From: Oscillospiraceae bacterium
Lineage (GTDB): Bacteria > Bacillota > Clostridia > Oscillospirales > CAG-272
DNA length: 64,000 nt
Assembly (NCBI GenBank): GCA_015063695.1
Contig: SVTQ01000008.1
Span: 1 to 64,000 of the forward strand
Direction: 5' to 3'
This document shows positions 22,294 to 30,523 of the stretch, piece after piece. A model generated the notes under the pieces. That model was not told the origin of the DNA, made no database searches, and saw nothing but the letters and a program-made list of their open reading frames with translations. Position numbers and translations under genes: made by a program. The stretch's first letter is position 1. Every line of letters starts with the position of its first letter.

Positions 22294-24156
22294 TTGAACA
22301 ACATAGAACGCGGCGGAATAAGCGTTGAAGCCGCCCACATTTTCCCCATAATCAAAAAATGGCTCTATTCCGACAAGGAGATATTCCTTCGCGAAATAGT
22401 TTCCAACTCCTGCGATGCAGTTACGAAGCTCCGCCGTCTTATCTCTCTCGGCGAAGTTAAAGATATAGAAGACAAAGATTTCAAGGTAACGGTAACACTC
22501 GACAAAGAAGCAGGCACTATCACCGTCTGCGATAACGGTATCGGCATGACCGTGGACGAGCTGAAGAGATATATCTGTCAGATAGCACTCTCGGGAGCCC
22601 TTGAATTCATCGAAAAATACGAGGGCGAAAACGGTGATGCGGCAGGTATCATCGGCCACTTCGGCCTCGGCTTCTACTCATCATTTATGGTCAGCTCCAC
22701 CGTTGAAGTTATAACAAAGTCCTACACGGGCGCACCTGCCGTTAAATGGGTCTGCGCCGATGCAGGAGAATACGAGATAGAAGAAAACTGCGACACCGAC
22801 GAGCTCTTTGACGACAAGGGCACCGCGGTTATCATGCACGTAAGCGACGAGGGCAAGGAGTTCCTTGAAGCTTCTGCCCTTCGCGACATTCTCGATAAAT
22901 ACTGCGCCTTCATGCCCGTAGAAATCTACTTTGACGACGGCGAGGAGAAAAGCTGCGACTGCGAAGAAGAAAACTGCGAGCACAAACCCACGCCTATAAA
23001 CGACACCTGCCCTCTGTGGCTGAAAAACCCCTCGGACTGCGAAGCCGAGGACTACAAGAAGTTCTACACCAAGGTGTTCCATGACTTCCGCGAGCCCCTC
23101 TTCCACATTCACATCAAAGCGGACTACCCCCTCAACTTCAAGGGTATCCTCTACTTCCCCAAAATAACAAACGAGTTTGAAAGCCTTGAGGGTCAGGTAA
23201 AGCTCTACTACAATCAGGTCTTCGTTTCCGATAACATAAAAGAAGTCATTCCCGAATATCTTTTAATGTTACGCGGTGTCCTTGACTGTCCCGAGCTTCC
23301 CCTCAACGTTTCAAGAAGCTACCTTCAGAACAGCGGCTACGTCACAAAGATATCCGCTCACATCGTAAAGAAGGTTGCCGACAAGCTGAATTCCATGTTC
23401 AACCTTGACCGTGAGGGCTTTGAAAAGATATGGAACGACGTCAAGACCTTCGTTGAATACGGATGTATGCGCGACAGAAAGTTCTATGACAGAGTTAAAA
23501 ATTCCATAGTTTACCGTCTCTGCGACGGAAGCTATGCTACCCTTGCGGAGTATCTTGAGAGCGCCAAGGACAAGCACGAAAACAAGATCTACTACACCTC
23601 CGACAAAACAAAGCAGGCATCCTACATCTCCATGCTCGAGGCACAGGGTATCAAGGTTGCAGTTCTTGACAAGTTCATTGACACACAGTTTATAAACACC
23701 GTTGAAATGAACGAGGCAGGCGTTAAGTTCTGCCGAGTTGACTCCGAGCTTGCCGATGCGGTAAAGGGCGGCGATGCCTCTGAGATCGAAGCCGTTTCCG
23801 AGGTATTCAAAAAGATAATTCCCGAAGAGACAAAGATAACCTTTGAGAGCTTCAAGGACGAGGGCGTTCCTGCAATTCTGAACATCAGCGAGCAGTCACG
23901 CAGAATGGAAGACATGATGAAGATGTACTCCGCCATGGGCGAGGAAGCCCCCATGAGCTTCCCCACCGAGGCAACGCTTATTATCAACAGTAACAATGCC
24001 CTTATAAAGAAGCTTGAAGGAAGCACCGACGAGGCGATGAAGGAAATAATTGCAAAGCATATCTATAACCTCTGCCTTATCAGTCAGCGCGGACTTTCCG
24101 CAGAGGAGCTGAAGTCTTTCCTCTCCGACAGCTTCGAAATACTCTCCATGCTCTGA
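22294..24156 (+). CDS. htpG: Molecular chaperone HtpG (Hsp90)
   Basis: 620 residues. The start is a TTG at 22294, fixed by GGAGGCG upstream and by the conserved N-terminus. The GHKL ATPase domain is intact: REIVSNSCDAVTKLR (helix with the Asn that binds Mg), DNGIGMT, and GHFGLGFYSSFMV. The middle domain runs about residues 230-500 and the dimerisation domain to the end. An acidic, Cys-containing loop (SCDCEEENCEH, about residues 222-232) sits between the N-terminal and middle domains, where eukaryotic Hsp90 has its charged linker. First gene of an apparent htpG-birA-pgm operon (1- and 11-base gaps). Confidence 0.95.
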   Translation: MNNIERGGISVEAAHIFPIIKKWLYSDKEIFLREIVSNSCDAVTKLRRLISLGEVKDIEDKDFKVTVTLDKEAGTITVCDNGIGMTVDELKRYICQIALSGALEFIEKYEGENGDAAGIIGHFGLGFYSSFMVSSTVEVITKSYTGAPAVKWVCADAGEYEIEENCDTDELFDDKGTAVIMHVSDEGKEFLEASALRDILDKYCAFMPVEIYFDDGEEKSCDCEEENCEHKPTPINDTCPLWLKNPSDCEAEDYKKFYTKVFHDFREPLFHIHIKADYPLNFKGILYFPKITNEFESLEGQVKLYYNQVFVSDNIKEVIPEYLLMLRGVLDCPELPLNVSRSYLQNSGYVTKISAHIVKKVADKLNSMFNLDREGFEKIWNDVKTFVEYGCMRDRKFYDRVKNSIVYRLCDGSYATLAEYLESAKDKHENKIYYTSDKTKQASYISMLEAQGIKVAVLDKFIDTQFINTVEMNEAGVKFCRVDSELADAVKGGDASEIEAVSEVFKKIIPEETKITFESFKDEGVPAILNISEQSRRMEDMMKMYSAMGEEAPMSFPTEATLIINSNNALIKKLEGSTDEAMKEIIAKHIYNLCLISQRGLSAEELKSFLSDSFEILSML

Positions 24157-24157
24157 T

Positions 24158-24907
24158 ATGGCGCAGGATATTTTACTTCTTAAAGAACAGCTTGGAGAAG
24201 ACTTTTTACCCATCCTGTTTGAGAATATCGGCTCCACAAACGTAAAGCTGCTTGAAGACGTGAGGAGCGGAAAAGCAGACGTTGGCACCGTGTATATCGC
24301 AGAAAGACAGAGTGCAGGGCGCGGCAGGCTCGGCAGAAGCTTTATTTCCCCAAAAGGCGGAATATATATGAGTTTTTGCACGGGTGACGTGGAATACGGT
24401 CTCTCCACCGTTATCTGCGCCGTAGCTGTTGCCGATACCTTTAAAGACTTCGGTTTTTCACCCGAGGTAAAATGGGTCAACGATATACTTATAGGCGGCA
24501 AAAAGGTATGCGGAATTCTCGCCCAAAGCCTTGGCGACGGCAAAAGAGCGGTCATAGGAGTTGGGCTGAACCTCAGAACAGAGGATATCCCCGAAGAGCT
24601 TTCGGAAATCGCCATAGGGCTCGACGTTTTCGGTGACGTTCCCCGTCCCGAAATCATTGAAGCCGGTATTCTGAAAAGCTATAAAGCGCTTTCGGTCTCC
24701 ATGCCCGACGGTCGGGAAAATATCATAGAAAAATACAAAAGCTACATGACCCTTTTAGGCGAGAAAATAACCGTCCTTCAGACGGGGGAAACTCTCACCG
24801 CAAAGGACATTGACAAGGACGGCGCGCTTATGGCGGTGTCCGAAAACGGAAAAACCGTCCGCCTCGCATCAGGCGAAATATCAATAAGAAAAATTACTAC
24901 CAAATAA
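24158..24907 (+). CDS. birA: Biotin--[acetyl-CoA-carboxylase] ligase, catalytic domain only
   Basis: 249 residues, starting one base after the htpG stop codon. SAGRGRLGRSFISPKGGIY (about residues 50-68) is the biotinyl-AMP loop GRGRxGR, and WVNDILIGGKKVCGIL (about 107-122) is the biotin-binding segment with the catalytic Lys. The C-terminal SH3-like domain is present. The N-terminal winged helix of bifunctional BirA is absent, so it attaches biotin to carboxylases but does not repress biotin genes. No carboxylase gene is nearby. Confidence 0.92.
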   Translation: MAQDILLLKEQLGEDFLPILFENIGSTNVKLLEDVRSGKADVGTVYIAERQSAGRGRLGRSFISPKGGIYMSFCTGDVEYGLSTVICAVAVADTFKDFGFSPEVKWVNDILIGGKKVCGILAQSLGDGKRAVIGVGLNLRTEDIPEELSEIAIGLDVFGDVPRPEIIEAGILKSYKALSVSMPDGRENIIEKYKSYMTLLGEKITVLQTGETLTAKDIDKDGALMAVSENGKTVRLASGEISIRKITTK

Positions 24908-24918
24908 AGGGAGGCAAT

Positions 24919-26637
24919 ATGGAAAACTACAGAATTCAGTATGAAAAATGGCTGGCAAGCGACAAGGTTGCAGAGGACGTAAAGGCAGAGCTCCGTGCTC
25001 TTTCCGACGAGGACGTCAAGGTCCGCTTCTCCGAGTACATGAGCTTCGGCACAGCAGGTCTTCGCGCAGAAATGGGCGCAGGCACCGCATTCATGAACAC
25101 CTACACCGTTGCCCACGCAACAATGGGCCTTGCGGCACTTATCTGCAAGCTGGGCGAAGAAGCAAAGGCAAGAGGTGTCGTTATCGCATACGACAGCCGT
25201 AACAATTCCGCCGAGTTATCTCAGAGATGTGCAGAGGTCCTCTCAGCCGAAGGAATCAAGGTATACCTCTTTGAGTCCCTCAGACCCACCCCCGTTCTCT
25301 CCTTTGCAATAAGAGAGCTTGGATGTGTTGCGGGTATCAATATTACCGCATCCCATAACCCCAAAAAGTACAACGGCTACAAGGCGTACTTCGAAGACGG
25401 CGCACAGCTTTCTCCCGACAATGCAAAGACGGTTTCCGATGCCATAGCTGAGATAGATATCTTTGACGGCATTCCCACCCCCGATATGGCAAAGCCCGAG
25501 CTTATCATCTCCGTCGGCGCTGACCTTGACGAAAAATACCTTGCAAAGGTTCTTGCAGAGGCAGTCAATCCCGATGCTATCCCTGCAGTTGCAGACGAGC
25601 TTAAAATAGTTTACACTCCCCTTCACGGCGCAGGAACGGTCCTCGTTCCCGAAATGCTCCGCCGCGCAGGTCTCAAGATGCTCTATCCCGTTGAAAGTCA
25701 GATGGAGCCCGACGGCGACTTCCCCACAGTAGTATTCCCCAATCCCGAATTCCCCGCCGCCTTTGAAGAAGGCATCAAGGTTGCAGAAAAGGAAAACAGT
25801 GACCTTATCGTTGCAACGGACCCCGATGCTGACAGAGTAGGCGTTATGGCAAGAGATAAGAGCGGCGCTTTCAAGTGCATCACGGGCAACCAGATGGGCG
25901 CGCTCATTCTCGACTACGTTATCACCGCCTTCAAGGAAAGCGGCAAGATGCCCGATATGCCCTACGCGGTAAAGACTATCGTTACCTCCGAAATGGCGGC
26001 TGAGATCTGCCGTTCAAACGGTGTGAAGATGTACAACGTTCTCACGGGATTTAAGTTCATCGGTGAAGTAATAAAGAACCACGAGGAAGCAGGAGAGGGC
26101 ACCTTCCTTCTCGGCTTTGAAGAGAGCTACGGCTACCTTAAGGGCACCTACGCACGCGATAAGGACGCAGTTGTTGCTTCCCTTCTTATCTGCGAAATGG
26201 CGGCATTCTATAAGGCGAAGGGCATGACCCTTTCCGATGCCCTTGATGCACTCTTCGAAAGATACGGCTACTTCCGCGAAAGCGTTACAAACATCACAAT
26301 GGATACTCCCGACGGCAAGGAAAGAATGGCGGCTATGATGGCTTCTCTCAGAGAGAACCCCATCACAAAGCTGGGCGAAAAGACTATCGTTGAATTCCGC
26401 GACTATAAGAGCGGAAAGGTCATCGACCTGAAGAGCGGTGCCGAAAGCGAAACGGGACTTCCCTCCTCCGACGTTCTCTATTACGTAACAGAAACGGGCG
26501 ACGTCGTAGTTGTACGCCCCTCCGGCACAGAACCTAAGGTCAAGATCTACGTTCTCACAAGAGGCGAAACAGACGAAGGCGCTATCGCAAGCGCCGACGG
26601 CTGCCTTGAAGAGATCAAAAAGATCATGCTCGCATAA
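24919..26637 (+). CDS. pgm: Phosphoglucomutase / phosphomannomutase family enzyme
   Basis: 572 residues, the long clostridial/PgcA-like form; GGGAGG precedes the ATG. NITASHNPKKYNGYKAYF (about residue 140) holds the phosphoserine loop TASHNP, DPDADRVG (about 300) the Mg-binding DxDxDR loop, GFEESYGY (about 395) the sugar-binding loop, and RPSGTEPK (about 535) the phosphate-binding loop. It interconverts glucose-1- and glucose-6-phosphate (or the mannose or ribose equivalents), feeding nucleotide-sugar synthesis for the polysaccharide clusters in this window. Last gene of the htpG group, with a clear terminator. Confidence 0.92.
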   Translation: MENYRIQYEKWLASDKVAEDVKAELRALSDEDVKVRFSEYMSFGTAGLRAEMGAGTAFMNTYTVAHATMGLAALICKLGEEAKARGVVIAYDSRNNSAELSQRCAEVLSAEGIKVYLFESLRPTPVLSFAIRELGCVAGINITASHNPKKYNGYKAYFEDGAQLSPDNAKTVSDAIAEIDIFDGIPTPDMAKPELIISVGADLDEKYLAKVLAEAVNPDAIPAVADELKIVYTPLHGAGTVLVPEMLRRAGLKMLYPVESQMEPDGDFPTVVFPNPEFPAAFEEGIKVAEKENSDLIVATDPDADRVGVMARDKSGAFKCITGNQMGALILDYVITAFKESGKMPDMPYAVKTIVTSEMAAEICRSNGVKMYNVLTGFKFIGEVIKNHEEAGEGTFLLGFEESYGYLKGTYARDKDAVVASLLICEMAAFYKAKGMTLSDALDALFERYGYFRESVTNITMDTPDGKERMAAMMASLRENPITKLGEKTIVEFRDYKSGKVIDLKSGAESETGLPSSDVLYYVTETGDVVVVRPSGTEPKVKIYVLTRGETDEGAIASADGCLEEIKKIMLA

Positions 26638-26681
26638 CGAAGCGCGGCAATATATCGCGTTTGCAAAGCAAACATATCGCA

Positions 26682-26709
26682 AAAGCTCCCAAACAAAGGG
26701 AGCTTTTTT
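26682..26709 (+). terminator. Terminator after pgm
   Basis: AAAGCTCCC / GGGAGCTTTTTT with a 7-base loop, 45 bases after the stop codon. Confidence 0.9.
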
Positions 26710-26730
26710 GATTTATTCCTCCGGCTACGG

Positions 26731-26757
26731 CAGTAGTTGCAAATTTTGCAACTACTG
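26731..26757. promoter_or_regulatory. 27-base perfect palindrome before the PH-domain gene
   Basis: CAGTAGTTGCAA and TTGCAACTACTG are perfect complements around ATT. It ends 35 bases before the -35 box of the next promoter and has no T-run, so an operator or an RNA hairpin are both possible. Confidence 0.5.
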
Positions 26758-26792
26758 AATATCTCGCTGTTTCAGTTATTATCTACAGTCAG

Positions 26793-26821
26793 TTGCAAAA
26801 AACAAAAATATATGCTACAAT
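26793..26821 (+). promoter_or_regulatory. Promoter of the PH-domain gene
   Basis: TTGCAA (26793-26798), 17-base spacer, TACAAT (26816-26821), 30 bases before the start codon. Confidence 0.75.
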
Positions 26822-26851
26822 AAACCAGAATAAAAAAGGAGTGACAGAAAA

Positions 26852-27256
26852 ATGGCAAAAAATAACACTGAAGCATATAAGTGGTCCGACAGAAAAAGAA
26901 TAATCTTCGGTCTCCCTTGGTCCTTCACAAGATATATGCTCACAGAGGAAAAGCTCATAATCGACACGGGCTTCTTTAACCGTACAGAAGACGAGATACG
27001 TCTCTACAGAATTCTCGATATAACCCTTAAGAGAAGCTTCGGAGAAAGACTTTTCGGCCTCGGCACCATCCACTGCTGCAGCGGCGACAAGACACAGGGA
27101 GAGTTTGACATCAAAAGAATTAAAAACCCCCGCGAAGTAAAGGAAATGCTCTCCGACATGATAGAGAGAGAACGTATGGAACGCCGCGTTGGAGCAAGAG
27201 AATTTATCGACACAGACGACGGCGAGGACTTCGAGGGTGAGAACTGTGAACTTTAA
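26852..27256 (+). CDS. Bacterial PH-domain (bPH2/DUF304-like) protein
   Basis: 134 residues; AAAGGAGTGA precedes the ATG. SFTRYMLTEEKLIIDTGFFNRTEDEIRLYRILDITLKRSFGERLFGLGTIHC is the bPH2 core (YxLTxxRL...G...I.L.RI.DI......RLxGxGxI). Most bPH2 proteins have membrane segments before this core; this one has none, so it would be cytoplasmic. The C-terminus is charged and acidic. Function unknown. Controlled by its own promoter and preceded by a large palindrome. Confidence 0.75.
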   Translation: MAKNNTEAYKWSDRKRIIFGLPWSFTRYMLTEEKLIIDTGFFNRTEDEIRLYRILDITLKRSFGERLFGLGTIHCCSGDKTQGEFDIKRIKNPREVKEMLSDMIERERMERRVGAREFIDTDDGEDFEGENCEL

Positions 27257-27334
27257 ATTTAACACTAATATATAAAACTCGGCAGAAAAAATATTTTTCT
27301 ACCGATTTGTGATATTGTATAGCAGGTAATAAAG

Positions 27335-27853
27335 GTGGATGAAGAAATCAAACTTCCCAAACGAAAGCGAAACCGAATAAAAGATTATGACTACAGTTCA
27401 TGCGGCACATATTTTATAACGATATGTACGAAAGATCGAAAAAACATATTTTGGAATAAAAATCATCCGTATTACGTAGGGGAGGATATCATCCTCCCGT
27501 TTGATAAAACGGTATTATCACCTTACGGTAAAATTGCAGATGGTGCAATCAATGCAATTCCCGAGCATTATCCGCATATTGAATTATTACAATACATTAT
27601 TATGCCTAATCACGTTCATATGATATTGTATATTCCGTGTAAGGACGGGAGGATGATATCCTCCCCTACGAGCATTCCGACGGCCGTTGGGCAAATGAAA
27701 CGTTATGTTTCAAAAAAGATCGGCTTTGCAATTTGGCAAAGATCATTTCATGATCATGTGATACGAAATAAAAAAGATTATGAAAAGATTTCGAAATACA
27801 TCCATGAAAACCCGCTCATATGGCGATACGATTGTTTTTACTGCGAAGAATAA
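27335..27853 (+). CDS. REP-associated tyrosine transposase (Y1_Tnp / RAYT) carrying two copies of a genomic hairpin repeat in frame
   Basis: 172 residues from a GTG at 27335. The N-terminus LPKRKRNRIKDYDYSSCGTYFITICTKDR is typical of RAYTs. The HUH metal site is IIMPNHVHMIL (about residues 88-98), and the nucleophilic Tyr is probably in RNKKDYEKISKYIHENP (about residues 145-161). RAYTs nick single-stranded hairpins and are held responsible for spreading REP sequences. Here the coding sequence itself holds two identical 24-base family-1 hairpins in opposite orientation (27476-27499 and 27646-27669), encoding YVGEDIILPF and DGRMISSPTS without breaking the frame. The gene is AT-rich and sits at the edge of the 27.8-28.8 kb repeat block. 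All catalytic residues appear present, so it may be active. Confidence 0.88.
   Translation: MDEEIKLPKRKRNRIKDYDYSSCGTYFITICTKDRKNIFWNKNHPYYVGEDIILPFDKTVLSPYGKIADGAINAIPEHYPHIELLQYIIMPNHVHMILYIPCKDGRMISSPTSIPTAVGQMKRYVSKKIGFAIWQRSFHDHVIRNKKDYEKISKYIHENPLIWRYDCFYCEE
27476..27499 (+). repeat. GTAGGGG hairpin repeat (family 1), copy f1, inside the RAYT gene
   Basis: GTAGGG edge, stem GGGAGGAT/ATCCTCCC with loop ATC, final G. It differs from copies b-d only in the loop (ATC in place of TCCAT). Confidence 0.9.
27646..27669 (-). repeat. GTAGGGG hairpin repeat (family 1), copy f2, inverted, inside the RAYT gene
   Basis: Exact reverse complement of 27476-27499, 146 bases further on in the same reading frame. 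Confidence 0.9.
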
Positions 27854-27914
27854 AACTATTTGAAGGTCGTGTCGGTTCGAGCGTTGTAAGTGCAGTTTAG
27901 CACAACGGACTTAA

Positions 27915-28188
27915 AAACAGTCCACCGGACTGTTTCAGAGTGTAGACAAAGTCTACACTCTGGGGCAGACTGAGAGAAACGCAGGTAGATTTGGCGATTT
28001 TTTCCTCGTCGGCGTAGTTATCTACGGTAGAGGGAAAAACTCGCCAAAAGCAGATGTGGCGGGCTTTTGCCCGCCTTTTCCATATCAAATAATTTCATCA
28101 AGAAATATTTACTTCCAACAAAGTTTTCTGCTCACATCTGCGTTATACCAAGTTTGTCTTCAGTCTGAAACAGTCCACCGGACTGTTT
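27915..28188. mobile_element. 232-bp terminator-splitting element, copy B (reverse orientation)
   Basis: Core 27936-28167, flanked by identical 21-base hairpins AAACAGTCCACCGGACTGTTT at 27915-27935 and 28168-28188. Relative to copy A it is inverted. Its end hairpin has compensating changes (GTGTAGAC/GTCTACAC in place of GTGCAGAC/GTCTGCAC). Confidence 0.78.
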
Positions 28189-28395
28189 TTGCCACGCCTA
28201 CGGCATGTGGCCGTCCTTTCGATTCCCCGTCAAATACGGGTCAAAGCAAAAAGAAAAGCACCTCGCTTGAGGTGCCTTCTTTTTGGTGACCCGTGGGGGT
28301 TCACTGTGGATTGAAGGTCGTGCCGAAATTCATTTCGGCGTTCACGGTCGTGTCGGTTCGAGCGTTGTAAGTGCAGTTTAGCACAACGGACTTAA

Positions 28396-28669
28396 AAACA
28401 GTCCACCGGACTGTTTCAGAGTGTAGACAAAGTCTACACTCTGAGGCAGACTGAGAGAAACGCAGGTAGATTTGGCGATTTTTTCATCGTCGGCGTAGTT
28501 ATCTACGGTAGAGGAAAAAACTCGCCAAAAGCAGATGTGGCGGGCTTTTGCCCGCCTTTTCCATATCAAATAATTTCATCAAGAAATATTTACTTCCAAC
28601 AAAGTTTTCTGCTCACATCTGCGTTATACCAAGTTTGTCTTCAGTCTGAAACAGTCCACCGGACTGTTT
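28396..28669. mobile_element. 232-bp terminator-splitting element, copy C (duplicate of B)
   Basis: Core 28417-28648 with the same 21-base hairpins at 28396-28416 and 28649-28669. It came with the tandem duplication rather than by a separate insertion. Confidence 0.78.
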
Positions 28670-28811
28670 TTGCCACGCCTACGGCATGTGGCCGTCCTTT
28701 CGATTCCCCGTCAAATACGGGTCAAAGCAAAAAGAAAAGCACCTCGCTTGAGGTGCTTTTCTTTTTGGTGACCCGTGGGGGGTCACTGTGGCTTGAAGGT
28801 CGTGCCGAAGT

Positions 28812-29330
28812 TTAATTTAGTAATTCAAAGTCTTCTTTCTTTATACGAAAGCTCATTTGTGTAGTTTTTTCTCCGGTAAAACAGTTTGTTTCTGTTTCAT
28901 CACCGTCGGGATGACGCACAAATCCTGTCTTGAGCAATACTTTCATACTATATTTATTATCGCAATAACAGCCTGCGGATATCTCATTATATTCGTAATG
29001 ATTAAATATATATGATAATGCCAATCTAAAAGACACGGTTCCGTAACCCATGTTTCTATATTTCGGATATATCCAGATAGCTAAGTCAGGACAAACCTCG
29101 TCTAAACCTAATCTGAGGACACCAACGTTTTCATTGCTATATTTATCTACTACAACGACCCAAAACTTAAAACGGTTTATATCATAATCTGAAAACTGCT
29201 CAAACGTATCAGTAAAAATACCGTTATATCCTTTTTGTGTATCAATGTCTTTCCAGCACATGTACATATCATGATCGTCGCCGTGTGTATACGGTCTCAA
29301 TCCGATTCTTTCATTTTCAATGATGAACAC
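28812..29330 (-). CDS. GNAT family N-acetyltransferase
   Basis: 172 residues. RIGLRPYTHGDDHDMYMCWKD is the usual RimJ/RimL-type start. NVGVLRLGLDEVCPDLAIWIYPKYRNMGYGTVSFRLALSYIF contains the acetyl-CoA loop (R/Q-x-x-G-x-G/A, here RNMGYG). The C-terminal CDNKYSMKVLLKTGF is the N..S..vl.K.GF motif. The acceptor is unknown (amine, protein N-terminus or aminoglycoside are all possible). AT-rich relative to the core genes and next to repeats, so probably acquired. Upstream partner: the four-helix-bundle gene, 24 bases away in the same direction. Confidence 0.85.
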   Translation of the reverse strand: MFIIENERIGLRPYTHGDDHDMYMCWKDIDTQKGYNGIFTDTFEQFSDYDINRFKFWVVVVDKYSNENVGVLRLGLDEVCPDLAIWIYPKYRNMGYGTVSFRLALSYIFNHYEYNEISAGCYCDNKYSMKVLLKTGFVRHPDGDETETNCFTGEKTTQMSFRIKKEDFELLN

Positions 29331-29354
29331 ATTTATTCTCCTTGTGCACGAAGT

Positions 29355-29723
29355 TTATTTTTTGTTTTTTGCTACATTGCTTTTTGCTGTGTTTATAGAA
29401 GTAATAAGTAAGCGTTTGATTTCAATACAATCACCTAATAGGGAGTTGTATAGATTTTGTTCGATATAGTCTGATAAATAGAGTAATTTTATCCAATATT
29501 CAGTTTCAGCAGTTTCTTTTAATGCAATATGAAGTTTAGATATAAAGTCAGCATGACTTTGACCATAACTCGCTTCATTAATGTTTGCCCCTATACTCGT
29601 TCCGCTGCGAATTATTTGCTTGGATATCGTCAGCCCTTTTTTATTCTTGATCAAATAATCATGAAGTTTAATTATTCTTGCCGCAAAAGCAATTGACTTA
29701 TCAATCAATATGTTTTCTTTCAT
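29355..29723 (-). CDS. Four-helix-bundle protein (S23/IVS-type), second copy
   Basis: 122 residues from the ATG at 29723, which has AAAGGAAGTG upstream; the longer frame to 29807 lacks a ribosome site. KSIAFAARIIKLHDYLIK ... KQIIRSGTSIGANINEA ... KLHIALKETAETEYWIKLLY follows the same plan as the gene at 20881 but differs at many positions, so the two are diverged paralogues and not a recent duplication. Function unknown. Confidence 0.85.
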   Translation of the reverse strand: MKENILIDKSIAFAARIIKLHDYLIKNKKGLTISKQIIRSGTSIGANINEASYGQSHADFISKLHIALKETAETEYWIKLLYLSDYIEQNLYNSLLGDCIEIKRLLITSINTAKSNVAKNKK

Positions 29724-29962
29724 TATAATCACTTCCTTTGGTAAAATTATAGCAAAATTAGAATTCTGTGTCAAATCTAATTTGGAGAATTCATTACTTT
29801 CTATCACATCCGGTACTTGGATTAAGATGCTTGACTATCGGTTATGCTATTATTCATTAGCCGCAGGCGACTTCGTTATTCATTTTTCTTTATTCATTTG
29901 AAAATCCGTTCTATATGAAAAATGAATAATGAATAGTGAATAATGAATAATACAAACAAAAA

Positions 29963-29982
29963 ACCGTCCTCTTTCGAGAACG
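29963..29982 (-). terminator. Terminator after the first tRNA-Glu
   Basis: CCGTTCTC/GAGGACGG hairpin followed on the minus strand by TTTTTTGTTTGT. Confidence 0.8.
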
Positions 29983-29991
29983 GATTTTCGT

Positions 29992-30066
29992 TTGGTGACC
30001 CGTGGGGGAATCGAACCCCCGTTACCGCCGTGAAAGGGCGGTGTCTTAGCCGCTTGACCAACGGGC
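29992..30066 (-). tRNA. tRNA-Glu (anticodon TTC)
   Basis: 75 bases with encoded CCA. Acceptor GGCCCGT pairs with ACGGGTC; anticodon loop CTTTCAC. Identical to the copy at 30133-30207. Confidence 0.95.
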
Positions 30067-30095
30067 CAAAATATTAAACTATGTGAGGTTTCAAA

Positions 30096-30125
30096 GAAAA
30101 AGTCACACACGATTGTGCGACTTTT
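30096..30125 (-). terminator. Terminator between the two tRNA-Glu genes
   Basis: AAAAAGTCGCACAAT and TGTGTGACTTTTT pair on the minus strand and are followed by CTTTG. Confidence 0.8.
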
Positions 30126-30132
30126 TCTTTTG

Positions 30133-30207
30133 TGGTGACCCGTGGGGGAATCGAACCCCCGTTACCGCCGTGAAAGGGCGGTGTCTTAGCCGCTTGACCA
30201 ACGGGCC
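30133..30207 (-). tRNA. tRNA-Glu (anticodon TTC), second copy
   Basis: 75 bases, same sequence as 29992-30066, with its own terminator directly downstream. The duplicated unit includes the GGTGACCCGTGGGGG 3' edge. Confidence 0.95.
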
Positions 30208-30240
30208 TTATATGGCTCGGCAGATACTTCCGCTTCGCCA

Positions 30241-30317
30241 TGGTAGCGGAAGTTGGACTTGAACCCACGACCTATCGGGTATGAACCGATTGCTCTAGCC
30301 AACTGAGCTATTCCGCC
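30241..30317 (-). tRNA. tRNA-Met (anticodon CAT, elongator type)
   Basis: 77 bases with encoded CCA. Acceptor GGCGGAA pairs with TTCCGCT; anticodon stem ATCGG/CCGAT around TTCATAC. First gene of the tRNA-Met-Glu-Glu run on the minus strand. A lysidine-modified Ile tRNA has the same anticodon, but the sequence resembles elongator Met. Confidence 0.9.
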
Positions 30318-30523
30318 ATTTTCGTAGGCCTCAACCTAACGCTTGAATAGTATATCACGGAATATTCTTTTTGTCAACACTTTTTTTAGAAAAATTATGT
30401 TTTTTTCTAAAAAAATGTATGAGACTTTTTTGTGTAATATTTTACAATAATTCTTTCTCTTTTTTGTGCATATACAATATTAAAATGTTAATGTTAACAT
30501 TTCGACGTATACAGTTCATCCTA

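Larger units (their letters stand above)
27865..28808. repeat. Tandem duplication of a ~463-bp block, each with one 232-bp element
   Basis: 27865-28326 and 28346-28808 align at an offset of 481-482 with only a few differences; a 19-base GCCGAA...TTCGGC hairpin lies between. Each block holds, in order: GTGTCGGTTCGAGCGTTGTA, the split-terminator element, TTCGATTCCCC and ACGGGTCA (both resembling pieces of the tRNA-Glu 3' end), a terminator GCACCTC/GAGGTGC, and GGTGACCCGTGGGGG, which equals the 3' edge of the tRNA-Glu genes at 29992 and 30133. No credible gene in this 958-base gap. Confidence 0.75.

Noticed and set aside
27915-28188. Mobilisation of the 232-bp element by the adjacent RAYT
   Set aside because: HUH Y1 transposases do not make target duplications, and the element ends do not share the GTAGGGG hairpin of the RAYT gene; adjacency alone is not evidence.
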